A DNA stretch of 64,000 nt, taken from Liriodendron chinense. Lineage: Eukaryota; Streptophyta; Magnoliopsida; Magnoliales; Magnoliaceae. The position numbers and the translations under genes are program-made. Numbering within the stretch: the first letter of the stretch is position 1; every line of letters starts with the position of its first letter. The DNA lies in the NCBI GenBank assembly GCA_003013855.2, contig ML058476.1, positions 328,011-392,010 of the forward strand. Reading direction: 5' to 3'. The notes below the pieces were generated by a model. That model worked only from the letters and a program-made list of their open reading frames with translations, searched no databases and was not told where the DNA came from. This document shows positions 1-11,655 of this stretch, piece by piece.

Positions 1-2130
1 TGATGGATACTTCCTCCGAGCCTCAACTACTTGAAGCACAACCACATGTCACCTGATGCGCAGACCTGGTGGATGATCCAGAGGTAGAACTAATGCAGAT
101 ACCACTGCACCATCTGGTAGGGAACCAACCCAACATGTGTGAACTAGTGATCTCACCGGACAATCTTCTTCCACCCCAAATACATGGAAGAATAGTCTGA
201 TCAGACAGTTTCTTGATCAAACACCTAGCCCTCTCTCAAGGAGAGACTTATGAACTTATGGAAACCTAAGGGTAATTTCTGTATCATCACCTTCCCTAGA
301 GGCTTCTATATTTTCCTCTTTGCCTATGAATCAAACTGTTTCAACATATATATGGGTGGCCCATGGCACTTGTACGACAAACCAAAACTCTTACAGCCAT
401 GGGAACCTTTATTATGCTTTACATGCCCGTTTCCTTACCGTTTGCATGTCCCGCCAGTTGGAAGCCATCCCACACTTTGCCACAAGCATTGTTCTCAGCA
501 ACGATGAACTCCATCCCTTTTTTTTTTTTTGAACATTAACTCCATCCCTCTCCATCACCATTAAACAGCAATGATATATTAATAGTTCCAATGTCCCTCA
601 ACACCCCAAGCCCCCAGCTGATGTTAGAAGCCACCCCTAATTCATATAGAAACTCAAAGCTTGCTTGTCATGCACCAATGCAAAGAGATGTCATTTCTGG
701 TCTTTTTTTTTAAATCCTACAGGCAGTCTTGTGTTTGCCTTGACAACAAGATCCAAGTTACTTTTGAGGTGTTCCCACTTCATGCGACAACAATGATGCC
801 GTTTTGGGCCAGGTCCACTTCAAACACTGGCCTAACCAAAAACCTGGAAATATGTATGAGCATTGGCAATACCCAGATTAGGCATGGATACATCATGAAA
901 ACAGGAAAAGGTCTTTGAATCAAGAAGCACTATATATCCAGATAGATAATCTCAACAGTAGTTTGCTTGGGTTCCAGTTCGTGCAAGGATCCATGGTTCA
1001 ATTATCAAAAAACCCCTCTGGATGGCCCATGAACGAAAAATACCCGGATGGGATAATCTCAACCATTCAATTGTTGGCCAGCAACTAAGGTAGTTGAGAA
1101 GAAAATACTACGAAACAACATATTCATACCAGTCTAGGAAATTTCCAGTGCATGAAGCATCCACAGTCAGGGCCCATCATCTCAACATTTTGGATGACTG
1201 AACCACGGGGCCTAATTGTACAATCTAAATAACAAAGCACACTGTAAATATTCTCAGTTTGAGCAGTGTATAATAGCTCTTGACTCAGGGTGTACAGAGG
1301 AGCGAAGGTGTATAACGGGTCTAGGAATCAACATGTCCATCATGAGAATTTGAGTTGATATTGATCAAGGGGGCTCCACCTATTCAACTTTTTTCTTAGG
1401 TGCAAATGAAATGAGTTTCTTTTTATACACAATTCAACAGAAACTACTGAGCCTTTGTCATATGGATTTGGAGTTCCACTTTACACATATATAACCCCAA
1501 AGGCAAACAAGACTCAATCGTCAGTGCATTTGCACAACGCTGATATCCTGGAGATTGATGTCAAATTGATGAACCATCGTAGGAGATACTTAGCAAAATT
1601 TTCACGCATACCTGGCCTCTTCAAGCTGCCAACATCAAATATTGCTAAACAGGAAAATCTCTGACTCAATTTTGTTTTAGTTCCAGGGTAGAAATTTCCT
1701 TTGTTGGACTAAGAGGAAGACGGGAGCTGACTGATGGTTGAAGGGAAGTTTCTACACAACCAACAAGACCCAAAGGGGATCTTTTAGATAAATAGTGGTG
1801 GAGAGCACCTCTGGATTTCAGGATTTGTGGGTTAAAATTGTAAAAGGAAATCACCTCAAAGCAACTATCATCATTGGCTGAAGAAATTTGATCAGAAGAT
1901 GATCATTGTAACAGAACAGTCAAAAACTGTCTATTGATGATTCTCGTATAGGCTCGGGTTTAGTGATGGATCTTTGAAACAAAAGCCGGACTAGATTCTA
2001 GTTTTGTAGATGATGACAAGATATAGTTCCTTAACTGTTCACCCAGACATTGACTAAATGCAGGTGTTATTGATTATTCAGAGAGGCCAGGTCATTAGTG
2101 GGTCAGCCACGTTGTAGAGGAAGCAAGGAA
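1..2130. other. No gene recognised
   Basis: Short open frames on both strands show no recognisable domain, and none is long enough to support a gene. The base composition is AT-rich, like the other intergenic parts of the window. I see no convincing terminal repeats or RNA gene here. Parts could be decayed transposon or the edge of an intron of a gene lying to the left. Confidence 0.4.
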
Positions 2131-2219
2131 AACAAAGTTTTAATGGACCTTCTTTTTTTTTTTTTCTTTTTTTTTTTTGGAGAGAGAGAGAGAGAGATAA
2201 CAAAGTTTTAATGGACCTT
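2131..2219. repeat. 21-bp direct repeats flanking a T-rich/GA insert
   Basis: The same 21 bases occur at 2131-2151 and 2199-2219. Between them lie about 30 nearly pure T and a short GA repeat. The arrangement resembles a target-site duplication around a very short poly(A) retroposon in minus orientation, or a local slippage duplication. Confidence 0.55.
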
Positions 2220-2308
2220 ACTATGCTTTGAGATAATACTCATGGCTTCATGGTAGACTCACAAGAGTTTCAACACTATGGTCATGGGTTTGAGTGCCCA
2301 TTGTGGTG

Positions 2309-3299
<991 letters not shown>

Positions 3300-4060
3300 T
3301 GATTTACTTCACGGGTGAGGGAACAAATGCCAAATACCAAGAACCATGTGGCTGACAACCTCTTTTGCCAAGATATTTGATACTACCTTTTGCCTCTCTG
3401 CCAACATGGGCAAGAGAAATTTTTAGCCATATCCCAAAATTTCATTGAAAAGCTTTCTTTTTAATCCCACCACCAGGAACCTCAGTAGATGCAGAAGAAA
3501 CAGCATTTCACGAGCCGTTAACAACCACCAGTCCAAAGGAATCCTTAAAGAAAATTCCCGAAGCTTCCCCAAAGGTCTTAGCCTCAAGAGCATGTATCAC
3601 TTCCTCTCTAAGAGAACCTGGTAAACCAAACAAATATCTCCCATGCAATCCCTTAAGCCCTCACCAATGCCACATGGTCCCGGCTTAACAAGGAAGAAGT
3701 TACCAAACAAATTCAACTTCCCAGGCCCGAAGATTCCACCAATTTCAACTTAACCACCATCACATCATTGAAAAGACAGTAGTTTCTCACTTTCCAAACC
3801 TCCCAACAAAGAGCAAAGGGGAACAATCACCACAAAATCTAACCCCTCTCTGGAAAGGCCTGCTCCATCAACTCTTGAAGACATCTCTAAGCTTCTCAGT
3901 AAACAACGAACATGCACCAAACAAGTTAGGAAAATATCTACAAATCAACCTCACCACCCAACAATTGAGAAAATATGATTAACTATTTTCCCCATCACTT
4001 TTGCACATGATGCTAGGAAATCAATGTTCCATATTTCTAAGATGATATAGAGCAATATCT
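3300..4060 (-). pseudogene. Decayed LINE 3' fragment (zinc-binding and RNase H-like region)
   Basis: Read on the minus strand with frameshifts, this stretch gives patches typical of the end of a plant L1-type LINE ORF2. First comes a cysteine-bearing patch (about 3950-4030) resembling the zf-RVT domain. Next is a tryptophan-rich linker of the type WEVWKVRNYCLFND (about 3770-3830). Then comes an RNase H-like patch with PGPCGIGEGLRDCMGDI (about 3640-3690). Stops and shifts interrupt every segment, so it is a dead fragment. No poly(A) tail or target duplication was located. The assignment rests on pattern recognition of short patches. Confidence 0.5.
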
Positions 4061-4699
4061 CTATCGGCTGTTGCGACCAATAAAAAGACAAATCCTAGGA
4101 GCCATAGCAAGGTTACCTGGTCTGTGCGTCACTCCGCTACGTGATATGGGAATGGGTACTGCAGTATATTACTTCCTCTAGTACATGGTACGCTAGGGGT
4201 AGGCTCATGTCCGTCACTCCAATACACAACACTAAGTATAGATGATATATTTATTTATCCAAAATTGATATTCTAATCTAGATATGAAATGATGAACTGT
4301 TCATTGTCATCAATCATATAAGCCTTATCCCAATTAATTAGGAATATGAAATGATGAATGTTATTATTATAAATACTGCATGCCCAAGATTATAGTCTAT
4401 GTCTTTTTCTTTTTTCTTTTTTCCTTTTTCTTTTTTGAGAGATAGTCTATATGCCTCCCGATATTACATAAATCAAAGAATAAAACACCGCATTAAATAT
4501 AAATGTAAATTACAACTTAATTAACAATAAAAATGTAAACCATAACTGCAGGTCGGTAAAATAGCAATCCAGGTAGCAAATGAACCATAATCCAAATCAT
4601 GGGACTTGGAACAGAAAATATATAGAAGTTGGCAATTTAGGTGTTGCTGAACCGAAGAGTCCCATGCCGAGGCAAAATGAGGTCTTTGAAATATCTACC
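4061..4699. other. No gene recognised
   Basis: AT-rich spacer between the LINE remnant and the chromovirus, containing a T/C-rich tract near 4400-4435. No coding or structural signal seen. Confidence 0.35.
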
Positions 4700-4704
4700 A
4701 AGTA

Positions 4705-5632
4705 TGATGCAGGATGCCCTAATTATGATGCATGTTCATGAGCACAATTAATCCAACGGAATAATAAAAGAATAACAATAAAAACTTCAACATCTATCAT
4801 CATAATCTAAGAAAATAAGAGAAGAAACATGCAATAATGCGGGTCATCATCACAATCACGCGGTGTGAGATTCAATTAATGTGTGGAATGGATCCGGCAA
4901 GGAATGGAACCTCTTGATCTTGCATGGTCATAACCAATTGCCCAACGGGAATCACTAGTCCGAGAGATCAAAGGATTTTCTCGGATTAAGGATTTGAAAC
5001 TCTGAGAAATTAAGGTTTGAATCAAATCTCAGATTTAGGATTGTGGGAATCAACAGAAGTTAAGCTTAGAATAAAGAAGAGAGATAAGAAATTACCTTGA
5101 AGAAAGTTTGAGAGGGAAAGGAAGAAGAAAGAAGAAAAAGATTGGGGAAGAAGGGATGAAGTTCCACACAAAGAGAGAAAAGGAGGCAACCAAAAGGCTT
5201 TCATTCAATAATCCAAGTTAAAAATTCGTATTTAGGGCTTAACCCTCCTAAATAAGCAATAAGAAACAAGAAAAAGACTAAAATACCTGTAATACTTAAG
5301 TAAAACAGAAAATAAAAAAATAGCTCGCGCAGGCGTCGGGAGCCCGATGGGGGCCAAAAACGTCCAGCGACTAAAACAATTAAACGGACTGAATTTCGGG
5401 CGCCCGGTGACCTATGGTCGGGCGCCCTATGGCTAGTGGTCGAGCGCACGACAACGTCCAGTCGGGTCTTCTTCATCCTACACATGTGTCTTCCTAATGT
5501 GGGGTCTTCTATGTATCACACTACATGTGTAGGGTCTTCAATGCTCCTTAATGATCGCCCAGCCACAAGGAAGGGGCTTGAGGCGCACGCTTTCTTCGTT
5601 AATAGACTTTGAAGGGTCTGGTGTCCTTATCA
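4705..5632 (-). repeat. 3' LTR of chromovirus
   Basis: 928 bp, matching 10666-11650 almost end to end. In plus orientation it begins TGATGCAGG and ends TTATCA. The preceding purine-rich stretch on the minus strand (plus 5633-5642) is the likely polypurine tract. The U3/R side carries several short GC-rich inverted motifs of the form GGGCGCCCG around 5335-5430. Confidence 0.93.
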
Positions 5633-5689
5633 ACTCTCCTTGAGTGAGAAAAACTCGACTCTGACGAGTTAAAGCTCTTGTGGCGCTCT

Positions 5690-7121
5690 AGCAAATATGG
5701 ATCAACACGCTGCAACTCCGCTTCTGTCAATCATATAGATTCTGACGGTGGTTTATTCTTCCATTTGACAAGATACCTTTGGAAACCACCATCTCTCAGT
5801 GGAAACTATCTCTTCATCCACAATTTCCTCACTTTCTTCCTTACAAATAATAGGTGGGGGAAGGGGTGGAGTGGGTTGTGAAGCAAACTCGGAGTATGGC
5901 CACGAAAAAGAAGAAGGATCAATATTAGTATTAGGGGAAGGGACTAGATCTTCCACATTAAACGTTGGATTAATGCCCATTTCAGGTGGAAGGTCGATCC
6001 GATACGCGTTGGACCCAATTCTTTATAATATTTTAAATGGTCAGCATTACGCGCTTGTAATTTCTTAACTGTACCTTATGAGAACCGCTCTGGCCTTATC
6101 CTCACCATTACAAAGTCTCATTCCTGAAAGTCTTGTGATCTATAATGAGAGTCAGCTGAATACTTACAACTATCATTGCTTCTATTAATCCGTTGTCTAA
6201 TATATGTATGCAATTCATGAATGTGTCAGTGCAAATGCATCGGCCGACTCTAAAGATCTTTGCGTGACAGACATGGGTAAAAGATCTATGGGCATTCTAG
6301 GTTTGTAACCACTAACAATTTCAAAAGAACTCATTCATGTCGACCTATTGACAGACCCATTATAAGCAAATTCGGCGATAGGTAGAATTAAGTCTCAAGT
6401 CTTAACATGCTCATCCACTAGACAACGTAATAGGTTTCTAAGACTTCGATTTACCACCTCAGTTTGTCCATCTGTTTGAGGGTGGTATGCAATCGAAAAT
6501 TGTAAACAAGTACCCATCATGTGTCATAGTGTCTTCCAAAAGTAACTGGTAAATCTAACATCACAGTCAAACACTATGGTCTTAGGAAAACCATGGAGAC
6601 GCACCACATCATAAAAAAAAACACGAGTAATATGAGACGCATCCAATGTTTTCAAACATGGGAGGAAATGCACCATTTTAGAAAAACGATCCACTACCAC
6701 AAAGATGGAATCGTTCTTTTTTATCAGTCTTGGGAAGTCCCAGCACGAAATCCATATTAATGTCTTGCCACAGAGCGTGTGGCACTGGCAATAGCGCATA
6801 TAGCCCAGTATTTTGCTTTCGTTGTTTTGCCAGCTGACATGTACGACATTGCCTTAAGATTTTGGCTACGTCTCGCTTGAGACTTGGCCAATGAAAACGA
6901 TCCTCAACGAGGGCAATGGTGTTGTCTCGACCAGAGTGTCCAACTATCCCTCCTGAATGAAGCTCCCAGACGAGGAATTCACGAAGGGACATACGGGGAA
7001 TACAAAGTCGGTCTCCTTTAAAAAGGAAACCATCTTTAATAACATAATCGTCCGTGCTATGCTGATCACTAAAGTGGCGTATAAGTATTCCCAAAATTAG
7101 GACATATGGGATACTCATCAT
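5690..7121 (-). pseudogene. Chromovirus integrase with C-terminal chromodomain
   Basis: The HHCC zinc-binding domain (HSGGIVGHSG to CRTCQLAK) and the start of the DDE core lie in 6678-7121. The rest of the core lies in 6524-6799, with a HPQTDGQ patch further down in broken frames near 6480. The region around 5950-5980 has the conserved NPTFNVEDLV motif that ends the integrase. It is followed at about 5720-5830 by a chromodomain, readable as EEIVDEEIVST and then, after a frameshift, LVKWKNKPPSES with a stop in place of the usual Trp. Chromodomains steer such elements to particular chromatin. The frame runs close to or into the 3' LTR. Confidence 0.8.
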
Positions 7122-8493
7122 TCAGTTGCTCAAATCCAACTACCTCTACACTCAAGGAGTCGAGCAATGCCACTCTTCTACTAAGGGCATCTGCTAGTTT
7201 GTTCTCGACTTCGGCCTTATATTTCAGGACAAATGAATATTCTTGAAGAAACGCAACCCACTTTGCATGCCTAGGATACAGTTTCTTTTGGGAATGTAAA
7301 TATCTTAAGGCATCGTGGTCAGAAAACAAGACGAATTCTTGCGGTAGGAGATAATGACGCCAATGTCTAAAAGACTGCACTACCGCATAAAATTCCTTGT
7401 CATAAGTGGAGTACTTCTGCTTTACCTCATTCAGTTTCTCACTGAAATAGGCTACTGGGTGGCCCTCCTGGCTCAACACTCCACTTATACTAACACCTGA
7501 CGCATCACACACCACCTCAAAAACTCTAGAAAATTCAAGTAGACGCATGACAGGAGCTTCTACCATTTTGCCCTTGATTTCCTTAAAAGCCTTGACTGCG
7601 GCTTTCGACCATACAAACTCTCCATTTTTCATGCATTCAGTAATGGAAGCCATAATCGTGTTAAATCCCCTAATGAACCGACGATAAAAAGTTGCTAAGT
7701 CGTGAAAGCTTCGCACCTCGTGAATGTTCTTCGGTTCTGGCCACTCAACTATAGCCCTGACCTTTTCAGGGTCTGCACGCATTCCTTCTGATGACATGAT
7801 AAATCCTAAAAACACGACTTGACTAGACATGAACGCGCACTTCTTAAGATTAGCGTATAACTTTTCAGTCCAAAGGACGCTACAGACTTGCTTCAGATGT
7901 TGAAGTTGTGATTCCTTAGTGGTACGATAAATAAGAATATCATCGAAGTAAACCACTAGGAATTTACCCATGAACGGTTTTAAGACTTGTGTCATCACCC
8001 TCATAGAAGTATTAGGTGCATTAGTCAAACTGAAGGGCATGACCATCCACTCGTACAACCCATCGTTCGTTTTGAATGCGGTCCTCCACTCGTCTCCTAG
8101 GCGTATGCGGATTTAGTGATATCCACTCTTGAGATCAATTTTGGAGAAAATGGTGGACCTGGCCATCATGTCAAGCATATCATCAAGCCTAAGTATAGGA
8201 AACCTGTACTTGACGGTAATTTTGTTTATGGCATGACTGTCCACACACATACGCCACGTGCCATCTTTCTTTGGCGTCAACAATGCGGGCACGGCACACA
8301 GGCTCATACTCTCCTGGATTAAACCCTTTTGCAGAAGTTCATCAACCTGCCTCTTCAACTCTGCATGCTCTGCAGGGTTCATCCTGTAATGAGGAAGGTT
8401 CGGCAGAGTCGACCTCAGGGACAAGATCAATGGCATGCTGGATGTCCCGCATAGGTGGCAACTCATTCGGTAAATCATCAGGGAACACATCAC
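7069..8493 (-). pseudogene. Chromovirus reverse transcriptase and RNase H
   Basis: Two open blocks (8113-8493 and 7069-8058) separated by a stop. The first has the YRMNP-to-VDELL entry region and the RMCVDSHAINKITVKYRFP core, ending with KIDLKSGYH. The second has the catalytic YFDDILIY motif (YFDD at about 7939-7950). It continues into the connection and RNase H domain, with VCDASG and the LADALSRR end. Together these match the Ty3/gypsy RT-RH family (Pfam RVT_1 and RNase_H-like families). This is the best preserved part of the element. Confidence 0.88.
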
Positions 8494-8652
8494 TATATTC
8501 TTTCAAAACCGATGTTACCTAATGGGTTAACTCTGATGGAACCTCGGGTGTAATCTCTCTCACCACAAGGGCATACACCATGGAATCCTCCTTAGTCTCT
8601 TTCTCAAATTCTCTCGCATTAATTATGTGAAGAGACTTAGGTTTGGATTTCG

Positions 8653-9264
8653 TCACTTCCTTAGGCTCATTCGCCTTCTCATCCTTCTTCTTCCCTGATG
8701 TGCTCTCTGGTGGCATGGGATTAAGTTTGATCTTCTAACTGTTATGCATGAAGGTATACGCATTCGAACGACAAAAGATCGTAACATCATTATCGAATAG
8801 CCACGGTACCTAGGATAATATGGCCAACATCCATAAGTATTACATCGCACCACAGACTCTTTATATGACCCGAATTCAATGGGAACTAAGCACTGATGGT
8901 TGACAGGAAGGGAGGTCTTGTCAACCCAAGAGACTTTGTACGGGTCAGGATGAGGGGTGGATTTCAACTTCAAACGGTCTAAGGTGTTAGCGAAAATTAC
9001 ATTTTAACAACTTCCAATGTCCACTATCACCTTGCAATTCTTCTCTCCATACTGGGCGAGAGTATAGAAGATAGTGTTTCTACGCCAATCGACACTACTC
9101 CTACACTGAGCTAGCACATGCCTGACAACTGCAAGCGTTGCTTCATCAACCACTTCGTCTTCATCACTAAGACCTCCTTCAGGGTAATATTCTTCCACCT
9201 CACAATCACTTTGGTCATCTACACCCTCGTGGGATTCGCCGATAACTAAGGCCTTTCCACGGTT
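8653..9264 (-). pseudogene. Chromovirus aspartic protease remnant
   Basis: Follows the zinc knuckle. An acidic linker precedes a VDIGSC motif at about 9004-9021. This sits where retroviral-type proteases have D-S/T-G, so the residue after the catalytic Asp is replaced by Ile, and a stop follows at once. A HPDPYKVSW patch typical of plant gypsy proteases continues in the next frame (8653-8973). The enzyme would have cut the Gag-Pol polyprotein; this copy cannot. Confidence 0.7.
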
Positions 9265-9273
9265 CTTCGTGGG

Positions 9274-10362
9274 ACATCGATTGGACATGTGACCAATATT
9301 CCCACACTCATAGCATCTTACTTGACTACCCCCACTAGGACCGGCACCAAGGACACCTTTGCCCTTATCATCCCTAGGCTTAAGAGGAACAGTCGCCTGT
9401 GCCCTGGGTTGACTACTAACGTTAGGTCTAGTTCCCTGGGATTAAAGTTTTGGGACTCGAAGCGTTGAGTGACAGGAGTCCTCAGATATTGTTCCAACTC
9501 CTACACAACTTGGTATGCGTCATTCAAGTCCATTATGGGCCGAGTCAAAAGCCCATGCTAAAGATCCGTTCGAAGGCCCGTCTTGAAACGCAAGAGCGTT
9601 ACTGAAGGGTCCTCTTAGATATCACATTGCATCATAAATTCCTCGAATTTAGCGATGTAATTAGCGACAGACATTGACCCTTAGCGTAAGGATTGTCATT
9701 GGTTAAGAAGCTTCTAGTCAGTGTGAGAGAGGGAGATACTTTTCCTTCAACTTCTCCTTCATCTCATGCCTATGTGTGATAGGGGCTCTTCCAACTCTAT
9801 CAATCCTACGCTCGGTGTTAGTCCAAAATAATTTGGCCTGGCCCACAAGCTTCATCTTAACAAACCGCACCTGAAGGTTTTCTGACATGCCATACCACTC
9901 AAAATAGTGATCCATGTCAGCTAACCAATCAAGGAATGCTTTGGGATCCAGACGTCCATCAAAACTTGGGGCTTCCACCCTCACACTCTTCATCGCTTGC
10001 TCATCTAGATCGTAGCAGTCGGGGTAATCATATGTGGCTTGTGCCTCCCGCACAACACCACAACCAGCTCCACGATCTCTACCACCATTATCTCCACATG
10101 TGGGAGCGCGTTCTTCAACGATTCCTCTCGCTTGGGATTGCGCATCATCCCCAACAGTGGGGTTCTCCAGTTTAAAATGCCTCTAATTGCTCTACTTTAG
10201 TCATGGTGGTGGTGATTTGATTGTCAAGGCGAGCAAACTCACGCCTTTAGCTCGTTTCTAAAGCGGTTATCTTTTGTATCAACTGAGCAAGTTGCTCAGA
10301 TAACTGCTCATTGTTCATGACTGGTTGAAGTCCAAAACCTCTACCTCTTCTCGTGGGCATGC
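9274..10362 (-). pseudogene. Chromovirus gag remnant
   Basis: The likely start is the MPTRRGRG peptide near 10360. An open block at 9718-10053 encodes a classic retrotransposon gag domain: a FDGRLDPKAFLDWLADMDHY-type motif, followed by a KLVGQAKLFW block. A CCHC zinc knuckle with C-x2-C-x4-H-x4-C spacing lies at about 9274-9318. Gag coats the RNA genome in the cytoplasmic particle. The frame is broken several times between the blocks. A 31-bp segment is duplicated in tandem near 10388-10451, upstream of the start. Confidence 0.8.
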
Positions 10363-10648
10363 AAACAAAGGCTCGAACTAAGTTCACCCAACTTGCCCCT
10401 ACGGTTATACGACTCACATCCAACTTGCCCCTACGGTTATACGACTCACAAGATGAATGCGACAAATGTAAACCTATAATGGATTGACACTAATTAATTT
10501 GAAATATACTACTCAAATCTGGAAATCTTCCAAATTAGGAAACTTTTTAAAATTGGAAAGTTTCTAAATCTGGAAAGTTCCTGAAATAGACCTAAAATTC
10601 AAACCCTAATTTGGTAACTCGATCTAAACATAACCATGCAAACTCTAA

Positions 10649-10660
10649 GCTCTAATACCA
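10649..10660 (-). promoter_or_regulatory. Primer binding site, initiator tRNA-Met type
   Basis: On the minus strand TGGTATTAGAGC starts five bases inside the LTR. It pairs with the 3' end of initiator tRNA-Met (canonical site TGGTATCAGAGC) apart from one C-to-T transition. Confidence 0.85.
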
Positions 10661-10665
10661 AAATT

Positions 10666-11650
10666 TGATGCAGGATGCCCTAATTATGATGCATGTTCAT
10701 GAGCACAATTAATCCAGCGGAGTAAAAAAAGAATAACAGTAAAAACTTCAACATCTATCATCACAATCTAAGAAAATTAGAGAAGAAACATGCAATAATG
10801 CGGGCCATCATCACAATCATGCAGTGTGAGAATCGATTAATGCGTGGAATAGATCCGGCGAGGAATGGAACCTCCCGATCTTGCATGGTCATAACCCAAT
10901 CACCCAACAGGAATCACTAGTCCGAGAGATTAAAGGATTTTCTCGGATTAGGGATTTAAAAATCTGAGAAATTAGGGTTTGGATCAAATCTCAGATTTGG
11001 AGTTGTAGGAATCAACAGAAGTTAAGCTTAGAATAAAGAGGAGAGATAAGAAATTACTTTGAAGAAAGTTGGATGGGAAAGGAAGAAGATAGAAGAAGAT
11101 TGGGGAAGAAGGGATGAAGTTCCATAAAGAGAGAGAGAAGAGGAGGCAACCAAAAGGCTTTCATTCAATAATCTAACTTAAAAATTCGTGTTTAGGGCTT
11201 AACCATCTTAAATAAGCAATAAGAAACAAGAAAAAGACTAAAATACTCCTAATACTTAGGTAAAACAAAAAATAAAAAAATAATTCGCGCGGCCATCGGG
11301 CGCCCGATGGGGGCAAAAAATGTCCAACGACTAAAACAATTAAACAGACGAATTTCAGGCGCCCGGTGACCCATGGTCAGGCGCCCGAAGACAGTAAAAA
11401 CTATTCAGCGAGCTTTGCTTCAAAGTGGGCGAATTTCAGGCACCCGATGAATAGTGGCCGAGCGCCAGACGACGTCTAGCCGGGTCTTCTTCATCCTACA
11501 CATTTGTGTTCCCAATGTGGGGTCTTCTATATATCAAACTACATGTGTAGGGTCTTCAATGCTCCATAATGATCGTGTAGCCACAAGGAAGGGGCTTGAG
11601 GCACGCACTTTCTTCGTTGATAGACTTTGAAGGGTCTGGTGTCCTCATCA
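10666..11650 (-). repeat. 5' LTR of chromovirus
   Basis: 985 bp. It is longer than the 3' LTR mainly because of an extra stretch near 11385-11455, which repeats the local GC-rich motif. On the minus strand it would contain the element promoter and transcription start. Confidence 0.93.
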
Positions 11651-11655
11651 AAGTA

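Larger units (their letters stand above)
4700..11655 (-). mobile_element. Complete but inactive Ty3/gypsy chromovirus
   Basis: A 6.9-kb LTR retrotransposon on the minus strand. The 5-bp target duplication AAGTA sits at 4700-4704 and 11651-11655. LTRs lie at 4705-5632 and 10666-11650, both with TG...CA ends. A primer site matching initiator tRNA-Met lies inside the right (5') LTR. The internal order on the minus strand is gag, zinc knuckle, protease, reverse transcriptase, RNase H, integrase, chromodomain. That order (integrase after RNase H) and the chromodomain make it a chromovirus. Every domain carries stops or frameshifts, so it cannot move by itself. The LTRs differ by many substitutions and by indels, so the insertion is not recent. 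Confidence 0.93.
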
